A stretch of 64,000 nt of DNA from Pseudomonadota bacterium. Lineage in GTDB: Bacteria; Pseudomonadota; Alphaproteobacteria; Sphingomonadales; Sphingomonadaceae. Each line of letters opens with the position of its first letter. Position 1 is the stretch's first letter. Made by a program: the position numbers and the translations under genes. The notes under the pieces were generated by a model. It made no database searches, was not told the DNA's origin, and worked only from the letters and a program-made list of their open reading frames with translations. Where the stretch lies: NCBI GenBank assembly GCA_021849075.1, contig JAJZTH010000009.1, forward strand, positions 1 through 64,000, written 5' to 3'. Shown here one piece after another: positions 21,826-31,280 of the stretch.

Positions 21826-22539
21826 TCACGACCGACCGCTATCCTTCTGCGCCAGCCTCTGTCCCGTCACCAGGGTCTGAAGCACGAACAGGATGATCAG
21901 GATCGCGCCCGCCGTCCCGACGAAAATGTCGAAGCCGGAAAACGCACCGAACAGCCCCGGTCCCGCGCCCAGCACCATCATCATCACCGTCAGCGCGATC
22001 AGCACCAGCCGCAATTCGGTCGGCCCCGCCGACAGATAGGACAGCTTGAATTCGCCGATCACCCGCGCCGACAGATAGGCGTGGATCGACAACAGCAAAT
22101 AGCCCGCCAGCGTGATCAGCGCGACGTCCATCGTCACGAAGGGGCTGAGGCCAATGCCTGCCAGGATCAGCAGCGTGGCCAGCCCATCGCAGCTATGATC
22201 GATGAAATAGCCATAGGATGGCCGTTCGACATGGCGGAAGCGCGCAAGGCTGCCGTCCATCGAGTCCCCGAACCACTGGACCGCATAGCCGATGATCGAC
22301 AGCAACAGCCATGCCGGGCCGATATTGCTGGCGACATAGCCGGTGAAGATCATCAGCGCACCGACCATGCCGGTGCTGGTCAGCACATCGGGCGTGATCC
22401 AGCCGGGCATGCGCGCGCACAGCCAGTTCAGCAGGCGTCGTTCGCTGGCCGCCAGCCAATTTTGCTGGATGCGGTCTAGTTTTCCAGCTGCCGGCTGATT
22501 TGCGGCCGACTGGTTTGCGGACGGTCTTTGAAATGTCAT
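21826..22539 (-). CDS. CDP-alcohol phosphatidyltransferase family membrane protein
   Basis: GDSMDGSLARFRHVERPSYGYFIDHSCD matches DG...AR...G...D...D; multiple TM segments. Confidence 0.88.
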   Translation of the reverse strand: MTFQRPSANQSAANQPAAGKLDRIQQNWLAASERRLLNWLCARMPGWITPDVLTSTGMVGALMIFTGYVASNIGPAWLLLSIIGYAVQWFGDSMDGSLARFRHVERPSYGYFIDHSCDGLATLLILAGIGLSPFVTMDVALITLAGYLLLSIHAYLSARVIGEFKLSYLSAGPTELRLVLIALTVMMMVLGAGPGLFGAFSGFDIFVGTAGAILIILFVLQTLVTGQRLAQKDSGRS

Positions 22540-22762
22540 AATTTCCCATGGAGAAATGCGGCCGATCCGGCAAGCGATACCATCGGCAAAGCCCCTCTCA
22601 GGCTGACGGAATGCGGTGAAACGCCGGCTCGATCCGCAATCGGACAGGCCAAAACCGTTTCGCTCCAAGGAACGATCCGTTTCCGGTTACGCCTCTGGAA
22701 CAATCGTGGGACGTGGCATATTCTCTGCGCCGTTCCTTATATGCTTTTGGAGAGCGTTTCCC

Positions 22763-23380
22763 ATGCGCAAGTTTCTCATTCCCGCCGCCGCCCTGATCGC
22801 TGTCGCCGGCGGCACCGTCGTCATCGCCCAGGGCGCGGCAACGCCCGGCACGAAGGACGTCGCAAAGGTTACGGGCGGCGCCTACACCGTCGAACCGACC
22901 CACACCCAGATCGTTTTCGCTTATGACCATATGGGCTTCACCAACAATCTGGGCGTCATCACCCAGCCGACCGGCACGCTGACCCTGGACAAGGCGAACC
23001 TGTCCGCGTCGAAGGTGTCGATCGAACTGCCGATTGCGAACCTGACCACCGGCATCCCGGCGCTCAACGAGCATCTCGCCAAGCCCGAATTTTTCGACGC
23101 CGCCAAATTCCCGACCGCAACCTTCGTGTCGACCAGCGTGAAGCCCGAAGGTGCGACCGGTGCGACGATCACCGGCAACCTGACGATCAAGGGCATCACC
23201 AAGCCGGTGACGCTAGACGCCGAATTCTATGGCGCGGGCGCCAATCCGATGAACAAGAAGGAAAATATCGGCTTCATCGCCACCGCCACCGTCAAGCGCA
23301 GCGATTATGGCATGTCCATGGCCGTGCCGATGGTCGCCGACAATGTCGAGCTGAAGATCATCGCCGCTTTCCAGAAGTAA
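22763..23380 (+). CDS. YceI family periplasmic protein
   Basis: Signal peptide MRKFLIPAAALIAVAGGTVVIAQ; GAYTVEPTHTQIVFAYDHMGFT; FFDAAKFPTATF. Confidence 0.93.
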   Translation: MRKFLIPAAALIAVAGGTVVIAQGAATPGTKDVAKVTGGAYTVEPTHTQIVFAYDHMGFTNNLGVITQPTGTLTLDKANLSASKVSIELPIANLTTGIPALNEHLAKPEFFDAAKFPTATFVSTSVKPEGATGATITGNLTIKGITKPVTLDAEFYGAGANPMNKKENIGFIATATVKRSDYGMSMAVPMVADNVELKIIAAFQK

Positions 23381-23385
23381 CGCCC

Positions 23386-23988
23386 ATGCGCCGTCCGGCA
23401 CGCGCGATCCTGCTTCTGGGCATGATCCTGTGCGTGCCGGCAATGGCCGCGCCGGCTGAAGGCCCCGCGCTCTATGCGCCGGGCCGTTATCTGGTCGATA
23501 GCGGTGCGACCAAAGTCCATTTCCATGTGAAGGCGCTGCTGGGCAGCTATGACGGCGATTTCCTTGTGCCCGAAGGCGCCGTGACGATCGACGCCGCCCG
23601 GCCTGATCGCGCCGCCGTCGACATCGTCTTTCCGGTCGAAAAGCTCACTACCGGCGACGCATCGATCGATGCCATGCTAAAGGGCGGCAGTTTCTTCGAC
23701 GGCGAGCATTTTCCCACCGTTCACTTTGCTGCGGCCGATGCCCCGCTGGCCGACAGCCGGGCCGACACTGCCATCCCGGGCGAACTCACCATGCATGGGC
23801 AGACGCGCCCCGTCACCTTGTCGATCCGCCTGATCGGCGTGACGCCCGATGAAGCGCCCGGCCTGTCGGTGCTGCACTTCGCCGGCGCCCTGTCGGTCGA
23901 ACGCAGCCAGTTCGGCATGGGCTTTGCCCGCCCCTTCGTGTCCGACAAGGTCGATCTGACCATCGACGCAATTTTCCGTCGCCCCTGA
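23386..23988 (+). CDS. YceI family protein (second, divergent copy)
   Basis: RYLVDSGATKVHFHVKALLGSYDG, SFFDGEHFPTVHF; tandem with the previous YceI. Confidence 0.85.
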   Translation: MRRPARAILLLGMILCVPAMAAPAEGPALYAPGRYLVDSGATKVHFHVKALLGSYDGDFLVPEGAVTIDAARPDRAAVDIVFPVEKLTTGDASIDAMLKGGSFFDGEHFPTVHFAAADAPLADSRADTAIPGELTMHGQTRPVTLSIRLIGVTPDEAPGLSVLHFAGALSVERSQFGMGFARPFVSDKVDLTIDAIFRRP

Positions 23989-24046
23989 ACCCCGGCGCGA
24001 AAGAAACATCTTTACCCCTTCCCCCCAAAGAGGGTAAGGGCGGCTT

Positions 24047-24094
24047 ATGCAGAGCATCGCGCTTCTTACCCTGCTACGACTTACACGCCCTTAG
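24047..24094 (+). CDS. Putative leucine leader peptide of leuA (MQSIALLTLLRLTRP)
   Basis: 15-aa ORF with CTT CTT .. CTG CTA .. CTT, AAGGG SD, located 124 bp upstream of leuA. Confidence 0.75.
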   Translation: MQSIALLTLLRLTRP

Positions 24095-24148
24095 GCGTGG
24101 CTTTTGTGCTGCCTTCCGGCTAAGGGCAGCGTCGATCCGCCTAAGGGC
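24087..24148 (+). promoter_or_regulatory. Putative leuA leader with mutually exclusive pairings
   Basis: GCCCTTAGGCG (24087-24097, spans leader stop) pairs with CGCCTAAGGGC (24138-24148) or CTAAGGGC (24120-24127); internal GCTGCC/GGCAGC hairpin 24108-24130. Confidence 0.65.
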
Positions 24149-24217
24149 ATTCATCACAGTCAAGTCGTACACCGGGAGCGCCCGATTGCGCCCCGTTGCA
24201 GGAAGTAGTTTGATCCC

Positions 24218-25891
24218 ATGATGCTGACCGATCCTTCGCAGAAATATCGCGCCTTTCCTCAGGTCGATCTGCCCAACCGCCAATGGCCGTCCAACGTCAT
24301 CACCAAAGCGCCCCGCTGGCTGTCGACCGACATGCGCGATGGCAACCAGTCGCTGATCGACCCCATGAATGCGGAAAAGAAGCGCCGCTTCTTCGACCTG
24401 CTGCTCAAGGTGGGCGTGAAGGAAATCGAAGTCGGCTTCCCCAGCGCCGGCGCGACCGAATTTGATTTCATCTCCGGCCTGGTCAAGGAAGGCGCCATCC
24501 CCGACGACGTCATGCCCCAGGTGCTGACGCAGGCGCGCGCGGACCTCATCGCGACCACCTTCGAAAGCCTGCGCGGTGCGAAACAGGCGATCGTCCATGT
24601 CTATAACGCCGTGTCGCCCGCCTGGCGCGACATCGTGTTCCAGATGAGCCGCCCGGAAATCCGCGACATCGCGATCAACGCTGCCAAGCTGCTGCGCGAT
24701 CATGCCGCGGCCCAGCCCGACACTGACTGGCATTTCGAATATTCGCCCGAAACCTTCTCGACTGCCGAGCTGGATTTCAGCCTGGAATGCTGTGAAGCGG
24801 TGATGGAGATTTTGCAGCCGACGCCCGAGCGTCCGCTGATCCTGAACCTGCCCGCCACGGTCGAGTGCGCCACGCCCAACATCTATGCCGACCAGATCGA
24901 ATGGATTTGCCGCAACATCTCCAAACGCGACAGCGTGGTGATTTCGCTGCACACCCATAATGACCGTGGCACCGGCGTTGCGGCGGCCGAACTGGGCATC
25001 ATGGCCGGTGCCGACCGTGTCGAAGGCTGCCTGTTCGGCAATGGCGAACGCACCGGCAATTGCGACATCGTCACCGTGGCGCTGAACATGTACACGCAGG
25101 GCATCGACCCTGAACTGGACTTCAGCGATATCGACGAAGTCATCCAGACGGTCGAATATTGCAACCAGCTGCCCGTCCACCCGCGCCACCCCTATGCCGG
25201 CGAACTGGTGTTCACCGCCTTCTCCGGCAGCCATCAGGACGCGATCAAGAAGGGCTTTGCCGCGCAGGAAGCGCGCAACGACCTGATCTGGAACGTCCCC
25301 TATCTGCCGATCGATCCCAAGGATCTGGGCCGCGACTATGAAGCGGTGATCCGCGTCAATTCGCAGTCGGGCAAGGGCGGCGTCGCCTGGGTGCTGCAAC
25401 AGGACAAGGGCTATAAGCTGCCCAAGCGGATGCAGGCCGATTTTTCGAAGGTGGTTCAGGCGCTGGCCGACAGCTCCAGCCGCGAACTCAACGCCGCCGA
25501 CATTTCGGCCGCATTCGACAGCCATTATTGCGTGACCGGCGATCAGCCCTATGCCCTGATCGACTATCATGAAAGCGGCGCAGCGGGCGACCGCATCTTC
25601 ACCGGCAAGATCGCGCATGAAGGCGGCGAACGCAGCATTTCGGGCCGCGGCAACGGCCTGCTCTCCTCGGTGCTGGCCGCGCTGCGCGACGAACTGGGCG
25701 TCAGCCTGGAAATCGCCGACTATAGCGAACATGCGATCGGCGCGGGCAGCGACGTGAACGCCGCCGCCTATGTCGAATGCCGCACCGCCGACGGTCGCAC
25801 CGTCTTTGGCATCGGCACCGACAGCGACGTCGCGACTGCATCGGTCAAGGCCGTGCTCTCCGCCGCCAACAGGATTGCCGTGCGGGGTTAA
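24218..25891 (+). CDS. leuA: 2-isopropylmalate synthase
   Basis: [55 protein letters not shown]. Confidence 0.97.
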   Translation: MMLTDPSQKYRAFPQVDLPNRQWPSNVITKAPRWLSTDMRDGNQSLIDPMNAEKKRRFFDLLLKVGVKEIEVGFPSAGATEFDFISGLVKEGAIPDDVMPQVLTQARADLIATTFESLRGAKQAIVHVYNAVSPAWRDIVFQMSRPEIRDIAINAAKLLRDHAAAQPDTDWHFEYSPETFSTAELDFSLECCEAVMEILQPTPERPLILNLPATVECATPNIYADQIEWICRNISKRDSVVISLHTHNDRGTGVAAAELGIMAGADRVEGCLFGNGERTGNCDIVTVALNMYTQGIDPELDFSDIDEVIQTVEYCNQLPVHPRHPYAGELVFTAFSGSHQDAIKKGFAAQEARNDLIWNVPYLPIDPKDLGRDYEAVIRVNSQSGKGGVAWVLQQDKGYKLPKRMQADFSKVVQALADSSSRELNAADISAAFDSHYCVTGDQPYALIDYHESGAAGDRIFTGKIAHEGGERSISGRGNGLLSSVLAALRDELGVSLEIADYSEHAIGAGSDVNAAAYVECRTADGRTVFGIGTDSDVATASVKAVLSAANRIAVRG

Positions 25892-25910
25892 ATCCCGCTT
25901 TCCCCCTCCC

Positions 25911-25987
25911 CCGTTCGGTTCGAGCTTGTCGAGAACTGTTCTCGAAGGACGCTTCTCGACTTTGCTCGAAGCTGCTCGAACCGAACG
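25911..25987. repeat. Dispersed palindromic repeat, family B
   Basis: CCGTTCGGTTCGAGC...GCTCGAACCGAACGG inverted arms between convergent leuA and M20 genes. Confidence 0.8.
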
Positions 25988-26007
25988 GATGAGGGCAAGC
26001 TCGTGCC

Positions 26008-27375
26008 CTACTTCGCCAGCGCCCGGACCACCCGGTCCCACTGCTCCAGCGATTCCGCAATGCCCGCCACCGGCACCCGTTCATTCAGGCCATGGGCAAA
26101 ACCGTCCTCCGCCTTCATGAACAGGCTGGACACGCCATAGCTGGGTACGCCCAAAGCCCGGAAATAAAGGCTGTCGGTCGCCCCGGCCGACATGCCCGGC
26201 ATCACCGTCACGCCCGGCGCGCGCGCCGTCACGGCATCCTTCACCGTCTTCATGACATCCGCCCGCAGCGGTGAAGCGTCACTCGCCAGCGGATCGCCCA
26301 GCGTCGTCACCGTGGCGCTCGGATCATTCACCACCTTCACCAGTTGCGCCTTCACATCTTCGATCGTCACGCCCGGGAAAATGCGGCAATTGACGTCGAC
26401 CTTCGCGCTTTGCGGCAGAGCGTTCAACGCATGGCCCGCCTGCGCCATGGTCGCGACGCAGGTGGTGCGCACCTGCCCGATAAATTCCGGCCGGCTCGAC
26501 AGCAAATCCGCCGACGCCGCATCGCCTGTCTCCGCATAGCGGCGCATCGCCTGCCCCACTTCGCCGCCGATCCGGTCGGCCGACAGCGCCAGCGACGCCT
26601 TCGTCAGTTCATTGCGCATCGGCGGAAACTGATAGGCCGCAATCGCGTCAATCGCCTTCGCCATGCGATAGATTGGGTTGCCCGCCGTCGGCGCGCTCGA
26701 ATGGCCGCCCGCATCGGTGAAGGCAAATTCGAAGTCGGCATAGCTCTTCTCGCCCGCCTGCAACTGATAGAGGACCGGCTTGCCTTCCTCATTCAGCAGT
26801 CCGCCGCCGCCATCGCCGTTCAGCAGCAATTCCAGATCCTTATATTGCTGCGACAACGCCTTGGTCGTCACCATGTCGGTTTCCTCATCGCCCGACAGCA
26901 GCAAGATGGTGGTGCGGCGCGGCTTCCACCCTTCCTTCTTCAACTGCGCCATGGTCGCGACCATCATCGCGACGTCATATTTATTATCTTCCGACCCGCG
27001 CCCGAAAATATAGCCATTTTCTTCGACAGGCACGAAGGGATCGCGGGTCCAGTCCGCCCGGTTCGCCGCCACCACATCCATATGGCCGATCAGCGCCATG
27101 GGCTTGAGCTTCGGGTCGCTGCCCCGGATCGTCGCCGCCAGCGTCGCCGTTTCGCCCATCGGCGTAATCACGATATCCGCGTCGGCAAAGCCCGCCGCCT
27201 TCAACACCGATGCATAATAGGCCGCCAGCTTGGGCACGTTACCCTCGCCCTGCACCGTCTTCATCGCGATGGAGCGCATCAATATGTCCTTGGCCGCGCC
27301 CGCATCCGCCGCCGCAAAGGCCCCCTGCGGCACGGCCAGCAACGTAAGACCCAGAAACACGCCCCGCATCACCAT
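26008..27375 (-). CDS. M20/M25/M40 family metallo-hydrolase
   Basis: Signal peptide MVMRGVFLGLTLLAVPQGAFA; ALIGHMDVVAANRADW, GRGSEDNKYD, LLSGDEETD. Confidence 0.93.
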   Translation of the reverse strand: MVMRGVFLGLTLLAVPQGAFAAADAGAAKDILMRSIAMKTVQGEGNVPKLAAYYASVLKAAGFADADIVITPMGETATLAATIRGSDPKLKPMALIGHMDVVAANRADWTRDPFVPVEENGYIFGRGSEDNKYDVAMMVATMAQLKKEGWKPRRTTILLLSGDEETDMVTTKALSQQYKDLELLLNGDGGGGLLNEEGKPVLYQLQAGEKSYADFEFAFTDAGGHSSAPTAGNPIYRMAKAIDAIAAYQFPPMRNELTKASLALSADRIGGEVGQAMRRYAETGDAASADLLSSRPEFIGQVRTTCVATMAQAGHALNALPQSAKVDVNCRIFPGVTIEDVKAQLVKVVNDPSATVTTLGDPLASDASPLRADVMKTVKDAVTARAPGVTVMPGMSAGATDSLYFRALGVPSYGVSSLFMKAEDGFAHGLNERVPVAGIAESLEQWDRVVRALAK

Positions 27376-27575
27376 AAATTCGCACTCCCTGATGGACCGA
27401 TGCGGTATCTGTGGCATAGCGGATCGACGGGGCCAATGCGTTTGACCCATTGCGCGGAAAGAGGGCCACCTTATCCGCTCCCCTTACCCACATTGTACAC
27501 CCGTAAAGAATTGCTTGCGCGCAATTGGATGATCGCCATCCGATATAGGCGGCCGGTCGCTCACAGGAACATATC

Positions 27576-28877
27576 ATGGCCCTCCATTATCGCAGTTTCG
27601 GATTTCAGGTTTTGGTCGGCATGGCCGTGGGGCTAGCGCTGGGCCTTGCCGCGCGTCAGATCGGCGCAGGGCCGGATGGCGACCTCAACTGGCTGGCGAC
27701 CGCGCTCAAGACGACGGGGGCGATTTTCGTATCCCTGCTAAAAGCGATCGTGCCGCCGCTCGTTTTCGCCGCGATCGTCGCGTCGATCGCCAATCTGCGC
27801 GCGCTGGACAATGCCGCGCGCCTCGCCGGGCAGACCCTGCTCTGGTTCGCCATCACCGCCCTGATCGCGGTCGCCATCGGGATCAGCATCGGCGTCATCG
27901 TCCAGCCGGGCATCGGCCTCAGCAGCGCGGCGCTCGCGCCCACGCAGCCGGACTCGGTCGGCGGCTGGCTCGATTTCCTGAAAGGTCTGGTCCCCGGCAA
28001 CAGCCTGGCCCTGACCGCCGGCACCAAGATTACGGACGGATCGGCCACCACCACGCTCTCTTTCAACATCCTGCAATTGCTGGTCATTTCGATCGCTGTC
28101 GGCCTCGCCACGCTCAAGGTCGGGGACAAGGCGGACGCCTTCCTCGCCTTCGTCCGCTCGCTGCTCGCGGTCGTGCGCGCCATTTTGGGCTGGGTCATCC
28201 GCCTGACCCCGATTGGCTCGGCTGCGCTGATCGGCACCGCCGTCGCCACCTATGGCTGGAGCGCGCTGGCCCAGCTTGGCACCTTCACCGCCGCCATCTA
28301 TCTCGGCCTCGCGCTGGTGCTGCTGGTCGTCTACCCCACGTTGCTGATCGCCAATGGCCTGAAGCCCGGCCCCTTCTTCGCCAAGGCATGGCCGGCAATC
28401 CAGCTCGCCTTCGTCTCGCGCTCCTCGGTCGGCACCCTGCCCGTTACCGAAGCCGTGACCGAACGCCTCGGCGTGGACAAAGGCTATGCCGCCTTCGCCA
28501 TCCCGCTGGCTTCGACCACCAAGATGGACGGCTGCGCGTCCATCTATCCCGCGCTAGCGGCGATCTTCGTCGCGGGCTTCTATGGCATCCCGCTCCACTT
28601 CATCGACTATGCCCTGATCGTCTTCGTATCGGTCATCGGATCGGCCGCCACTGCGGGTCTGACCGGCGCGATCGTGATGCTGACCCTGACCCTGTCTACG
28701 CTCGGCCTCCCACTGGAAGGCGCCGGCCTGCTGCTGGCGATCGACCCCATCCTCGACATGGGCCGCACGGCGGTCAACGTAGCGGGACAGGTGCTGGTCG
28801 GCGTGATCGTCGCCAAGCGCGAGGGGATTTTGGACGAAGGCGCTTATTATGGCGAGGGGGAATTAGCGGCGGCTTAG
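27576..28877 (+). CDS. Dicarboxylate/amino acid:cation symporter (DAACS family)
   Basis: FVSRSSVGTLPVTEAV serine-rich hairpin, PLASTTKMDG, DPILDMGRTAVNVAG. Confidence 0.93.
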   Translation: MALHYRSFGFQVLVGMAVGLALGLAARQIGAGPDGDLNWLATALKTTGAIFVSLLKAIVPPLVFAAIVASIANLRALDNAARLAGQTLLWFAITALIAVAIGISIGVIVQPGIGLSSAALAPTQPDSVGGWLDFLKGLVPGNSLALTAGTKITDGSATTTLSFNILQLLVISIAVGLATLKVGDKADAFLAFVRSLLAVVRAILGWVIRLTPIGSAALIGTAVATYGWSALAQLGTFTAAIYLGLALVLLVVYPTLLIANGLKPGPFFAKAWPAIQLAFVSRSSVGTLPVTEAVTERLGVDKGYAAFAIPLASTTKMDGCASIYPALAAIFVAGFYGIPLHFIDYALIVFVSVIGSAATAGLTGAIVMLTLTLSTLGLPLEGAGLLLAIDPILDMGRTAVNVAGQVLVGVIVAKREGILDEGAYYGEGELAAA

Positions 28878-29093
28878 GAGCAGCTCGCTCTCCCGGAACC
28901 TATCCCCGCCGAAAAGGCGCGCAGCGTCCACAAGCCCTTGAAATACCCTGCCACTTCGGGCGACGATCGAACCCATAAGGTCTGACCGTCGCCCGATCCG
29001 CATTCATGCCTAACGACGTTGACCCGGAACGCCGTTACTTTCTACTGCGTTATGTGCATGTTTGGGGCGAAGAGGGGGTCGGCAAAGGGCATT

Positions 29094-30044
29094 ATGACGT
29101 CTTATTACCAAGAAGCGCGAAGCGCTCTGGATTTTCTGGAACATCATCGGCTCGATCCATCCGTCAAAAATTACGATGTTGCGCTTCGCTATGTGATGGA
29201 CCCCGCATCCAAACTGGCGCGCGACATTGATGATCTGACGTCCGGTGGGCTGCGATTGACGGTGAATGCGATGATGATGCTGATGCAGCGTCATGGCACC
29301 GAAGATGCGAGCTTTGCAATCGACCATCGGGAACGCACCGTAGCCCGCCAGGCCCAGGAATTGGGGTCATTAACGTCCGATGCGCATGATCTGACCGAAG
29401 CGCTCGGTCGCGACGTCGGCATGATCGTGAACCAGCCCGACCGCTCCCTGATCAATACGGACAATCTCGTCACACGCCTGTCTGCGGCGGAGCGTGAACT
29501 CGCCGAACTGCGCGACGAATTCGTGGCGTTGCGCAATGCCATCAACCTGCCCGGCCAGCCCCGCCCCGATCTCGGTCAGGACGAGCTGACCAAGGCGCTG
29601 AACCAGACGGGCGCCTGGCGCATCCTCGAACCCCTTTTGAAAGAGGGGCACAGCTATGTCCTGATCATGTTCATCATCGACGATCTGGTCAGCATCAATG
29701 CCAGATTTGGACGGGATGTGGGCGATAATGTGCTCAACGCCTTCGCCGCGACCTTGCGGCAGGAATTTCCCAAGGAAGATTTGATCCGCTGGAACGGGAA
29801 TGAATTTCTGATCGTCGTCACCGATATCTCGGCCATGGCGGCCCGTATACAGGCAGACGAAGCCTTGACCGCCTTTGCAGCGCGCCGCCTGCGACTGAGA
29901 GGGACCGGCGAATGGATCGGCACCGTCACCGCATCGGCGGGCATCGTGACGAGCCGGGGCGAAGAGCCGGAAGCCATATTGGAAATGGCCCGCTCCAGCG
30001 CACTTGCCGCGGCCGAACAAGGCGGCAACCGGACATTGGGATAG
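29094..30044 (+). CDS. Degenerate GGDEF-domain protein
   Basis: ELTKALNQTGAWRIL ... FGRDVGDNVLNAFAATLRQ ... RWNGNEFLIVV: GGDEF replaced by NGNEF. Confidence 0.8.
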   Translation: MTSYYQEARSALDFLEHHRLDPSVKNYDVALRYVMDPASKLARDIDDLTSGGLRLTVNAMMMLMQRHGTEDASFAIDHRERTVARQAQELGSLTSDAHDLTEALGRDVGMIVNQPDRSLINTDNLVTRLSAAERELAELRDEFVALRNAINLPGQPRPDLGQDELTKALNQTGAWRILEPLLKEGHSYVLIMFIIDDLVSINARFGRDVGDNVLNAFAATLRQEFPKEDLIRWNGNEFLIVVTDISAMAARIQADEALTAFAARRLRLRGTGEWIGTVTASAGIVTSRGEEPEAILEMARSSALAAAEQGGNRTLG

Positions 30045-30112
30045 TCGCCAAGCGCGAAGAGATTTGGGATGAGGGGGCTTACTGTGGGGATGGATCGTTG
30101 CCGACGACTTAG
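30044..30112 (+). pseudogene. 3'-terminal remnant of a DAACS transporter paralogue
   Basis: 69 nt aligning without gaps (51/69) to 28809-28877, same frame and same TAG stop: VAKREEIWDEGAYCGDGSLPTT* vs VAKREGILDEGAYYGEGELAAA*. Confidence 0.8.
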
Positions 30113-30205
30113 CGCCCTTCTCGGTCATTGGTAATGATATTACCGATCCCAAGTAGCGGCCATAAGTAGCCGTGCGATCACAATTTCCGCGCTTATCCCT
30201 CGCTA

Positions 30206-30925
30206 TTAAATGACGTAAGCGGTGAAAAAATGGTTGGCGATATCGCGCACCGACTTGCAAGCATCACGACAAAATCCGAGCGCATTAACACCGTGTCCAT
30301 CAATGATGAAGTTAACCCAAATTTCCATTGTTTCCGAAACGCCCGTAGTAGGGATAATTCGTTGTGTTCGAGGATCAATTGGCGCGCCTGCTACGAACAC
30401 GGTCCCGACCCCGCCTCCAAATGTAACTGCGCTCGGATCCCATGACACGGAGGTGCCGCCATTACTTACATTAATCCGGCGGCTCTCCGAGCGTTTCTGC
30501 GGCACAAGATCAATGTGCTTACTCTGAAATGCCAGCGTATTGATAATATCGAGCCATCGGTTGGCCTGGTTTGTATAGGGTTGAAGGCTACGGAGGTAAG
30601 CCTCAATGCTCGCATGCTGCGCGGCTACAGCCTTCCAACGCCATCTCCCCATCGTCGAACTGAAGCTGTGTTCATCAGAGACGACCGGGAAGTAGACATG
30701 TGCTCGTTTGCAATCTTCGTCCGATAGATCGCCTTTTACGTGTGTTTCCCAATACGCTCTTGCTAAACGATCGAGCACGCTGCGGAGACGTTCCGCCACT
30801 TCGTGCGTGTAATGTACAGCCCGAAGTGAAACCGACTTAGAACGCAACGAAGCATCATATTCACGTTTCAGGTCATTGAAAATCTCGTCTGCCCGGTCGA
30901 GAGACATAGCGATGTTCGGATTCAT
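30206..30925 (-). CDS. Hypothetical protein, probably horizontally acquired
   Basis: 239-aa ORF; visibly lower GC and different codon usage than neighbours; no recognised domain. Confidence 0.6.
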   Translation of the reverse strand: MNPNIAMSLDRADEIFNDLKREYDASLRSKSVSLRAVHYTHEVAERLRSVLDRLARAYWETHVKGDLSDEDCKRAHVYFPVVSDEHSFSSTMGRWRWKAVAAQHASIEAYLRSLQPYTNQANRWLDIINTLAFQSKHIDLVPQKRSESRRINVSNGGTSVSWDPSAVTFGGGVGTVFVAGAPIDPRTQRIIPTTGVSETMEIWVNFIIDGHGVNALGFCRDACKSVRDIANHFFTAYVI

Positions 30926-31280
30926 ATGAGTTGCCCCTTGCGCTTTGGTCAGAGCCTAGCTTGCAACGACATGTTAGCAAAGCGGATCGACAGCTATCTA
31001 CGCTTGCCGTCGGCAAGCCGACATTCCGCAATCGGCCATCCCGCCACGCCCCTACCACGCCACTTCGCAAAAATTCTCCTATTGCGAAGTCCTTCCTCTC
31101 CCACCCCACTCAAGCAAAAATGCGGCCTGCGACGTTGTGAACTTCGCAGCCTTCGCTTGAACGCCCCTGTCCTACCCGGCCCTGCTCCGCTATACGCATT
31201 GCATCCCGCACCAATATGTCCCACTGGCGACCGGAAATTCCCGGTTCGGCGGGGACAAATGCGAAATCAAGGCGAAGCGC

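Noticed and set aside
24074-26041. 655-aa minus ORF opposite leuA
   Set aside because: Shadow ORF of leuA; no domain signature.
30130-30144. GGTAAT-GAT-ATTACC palindrome
   Set aside because: Only 6-bp arms and no context beyond being 3' of the hypothetical gene; too weak to call an operator or terminator.
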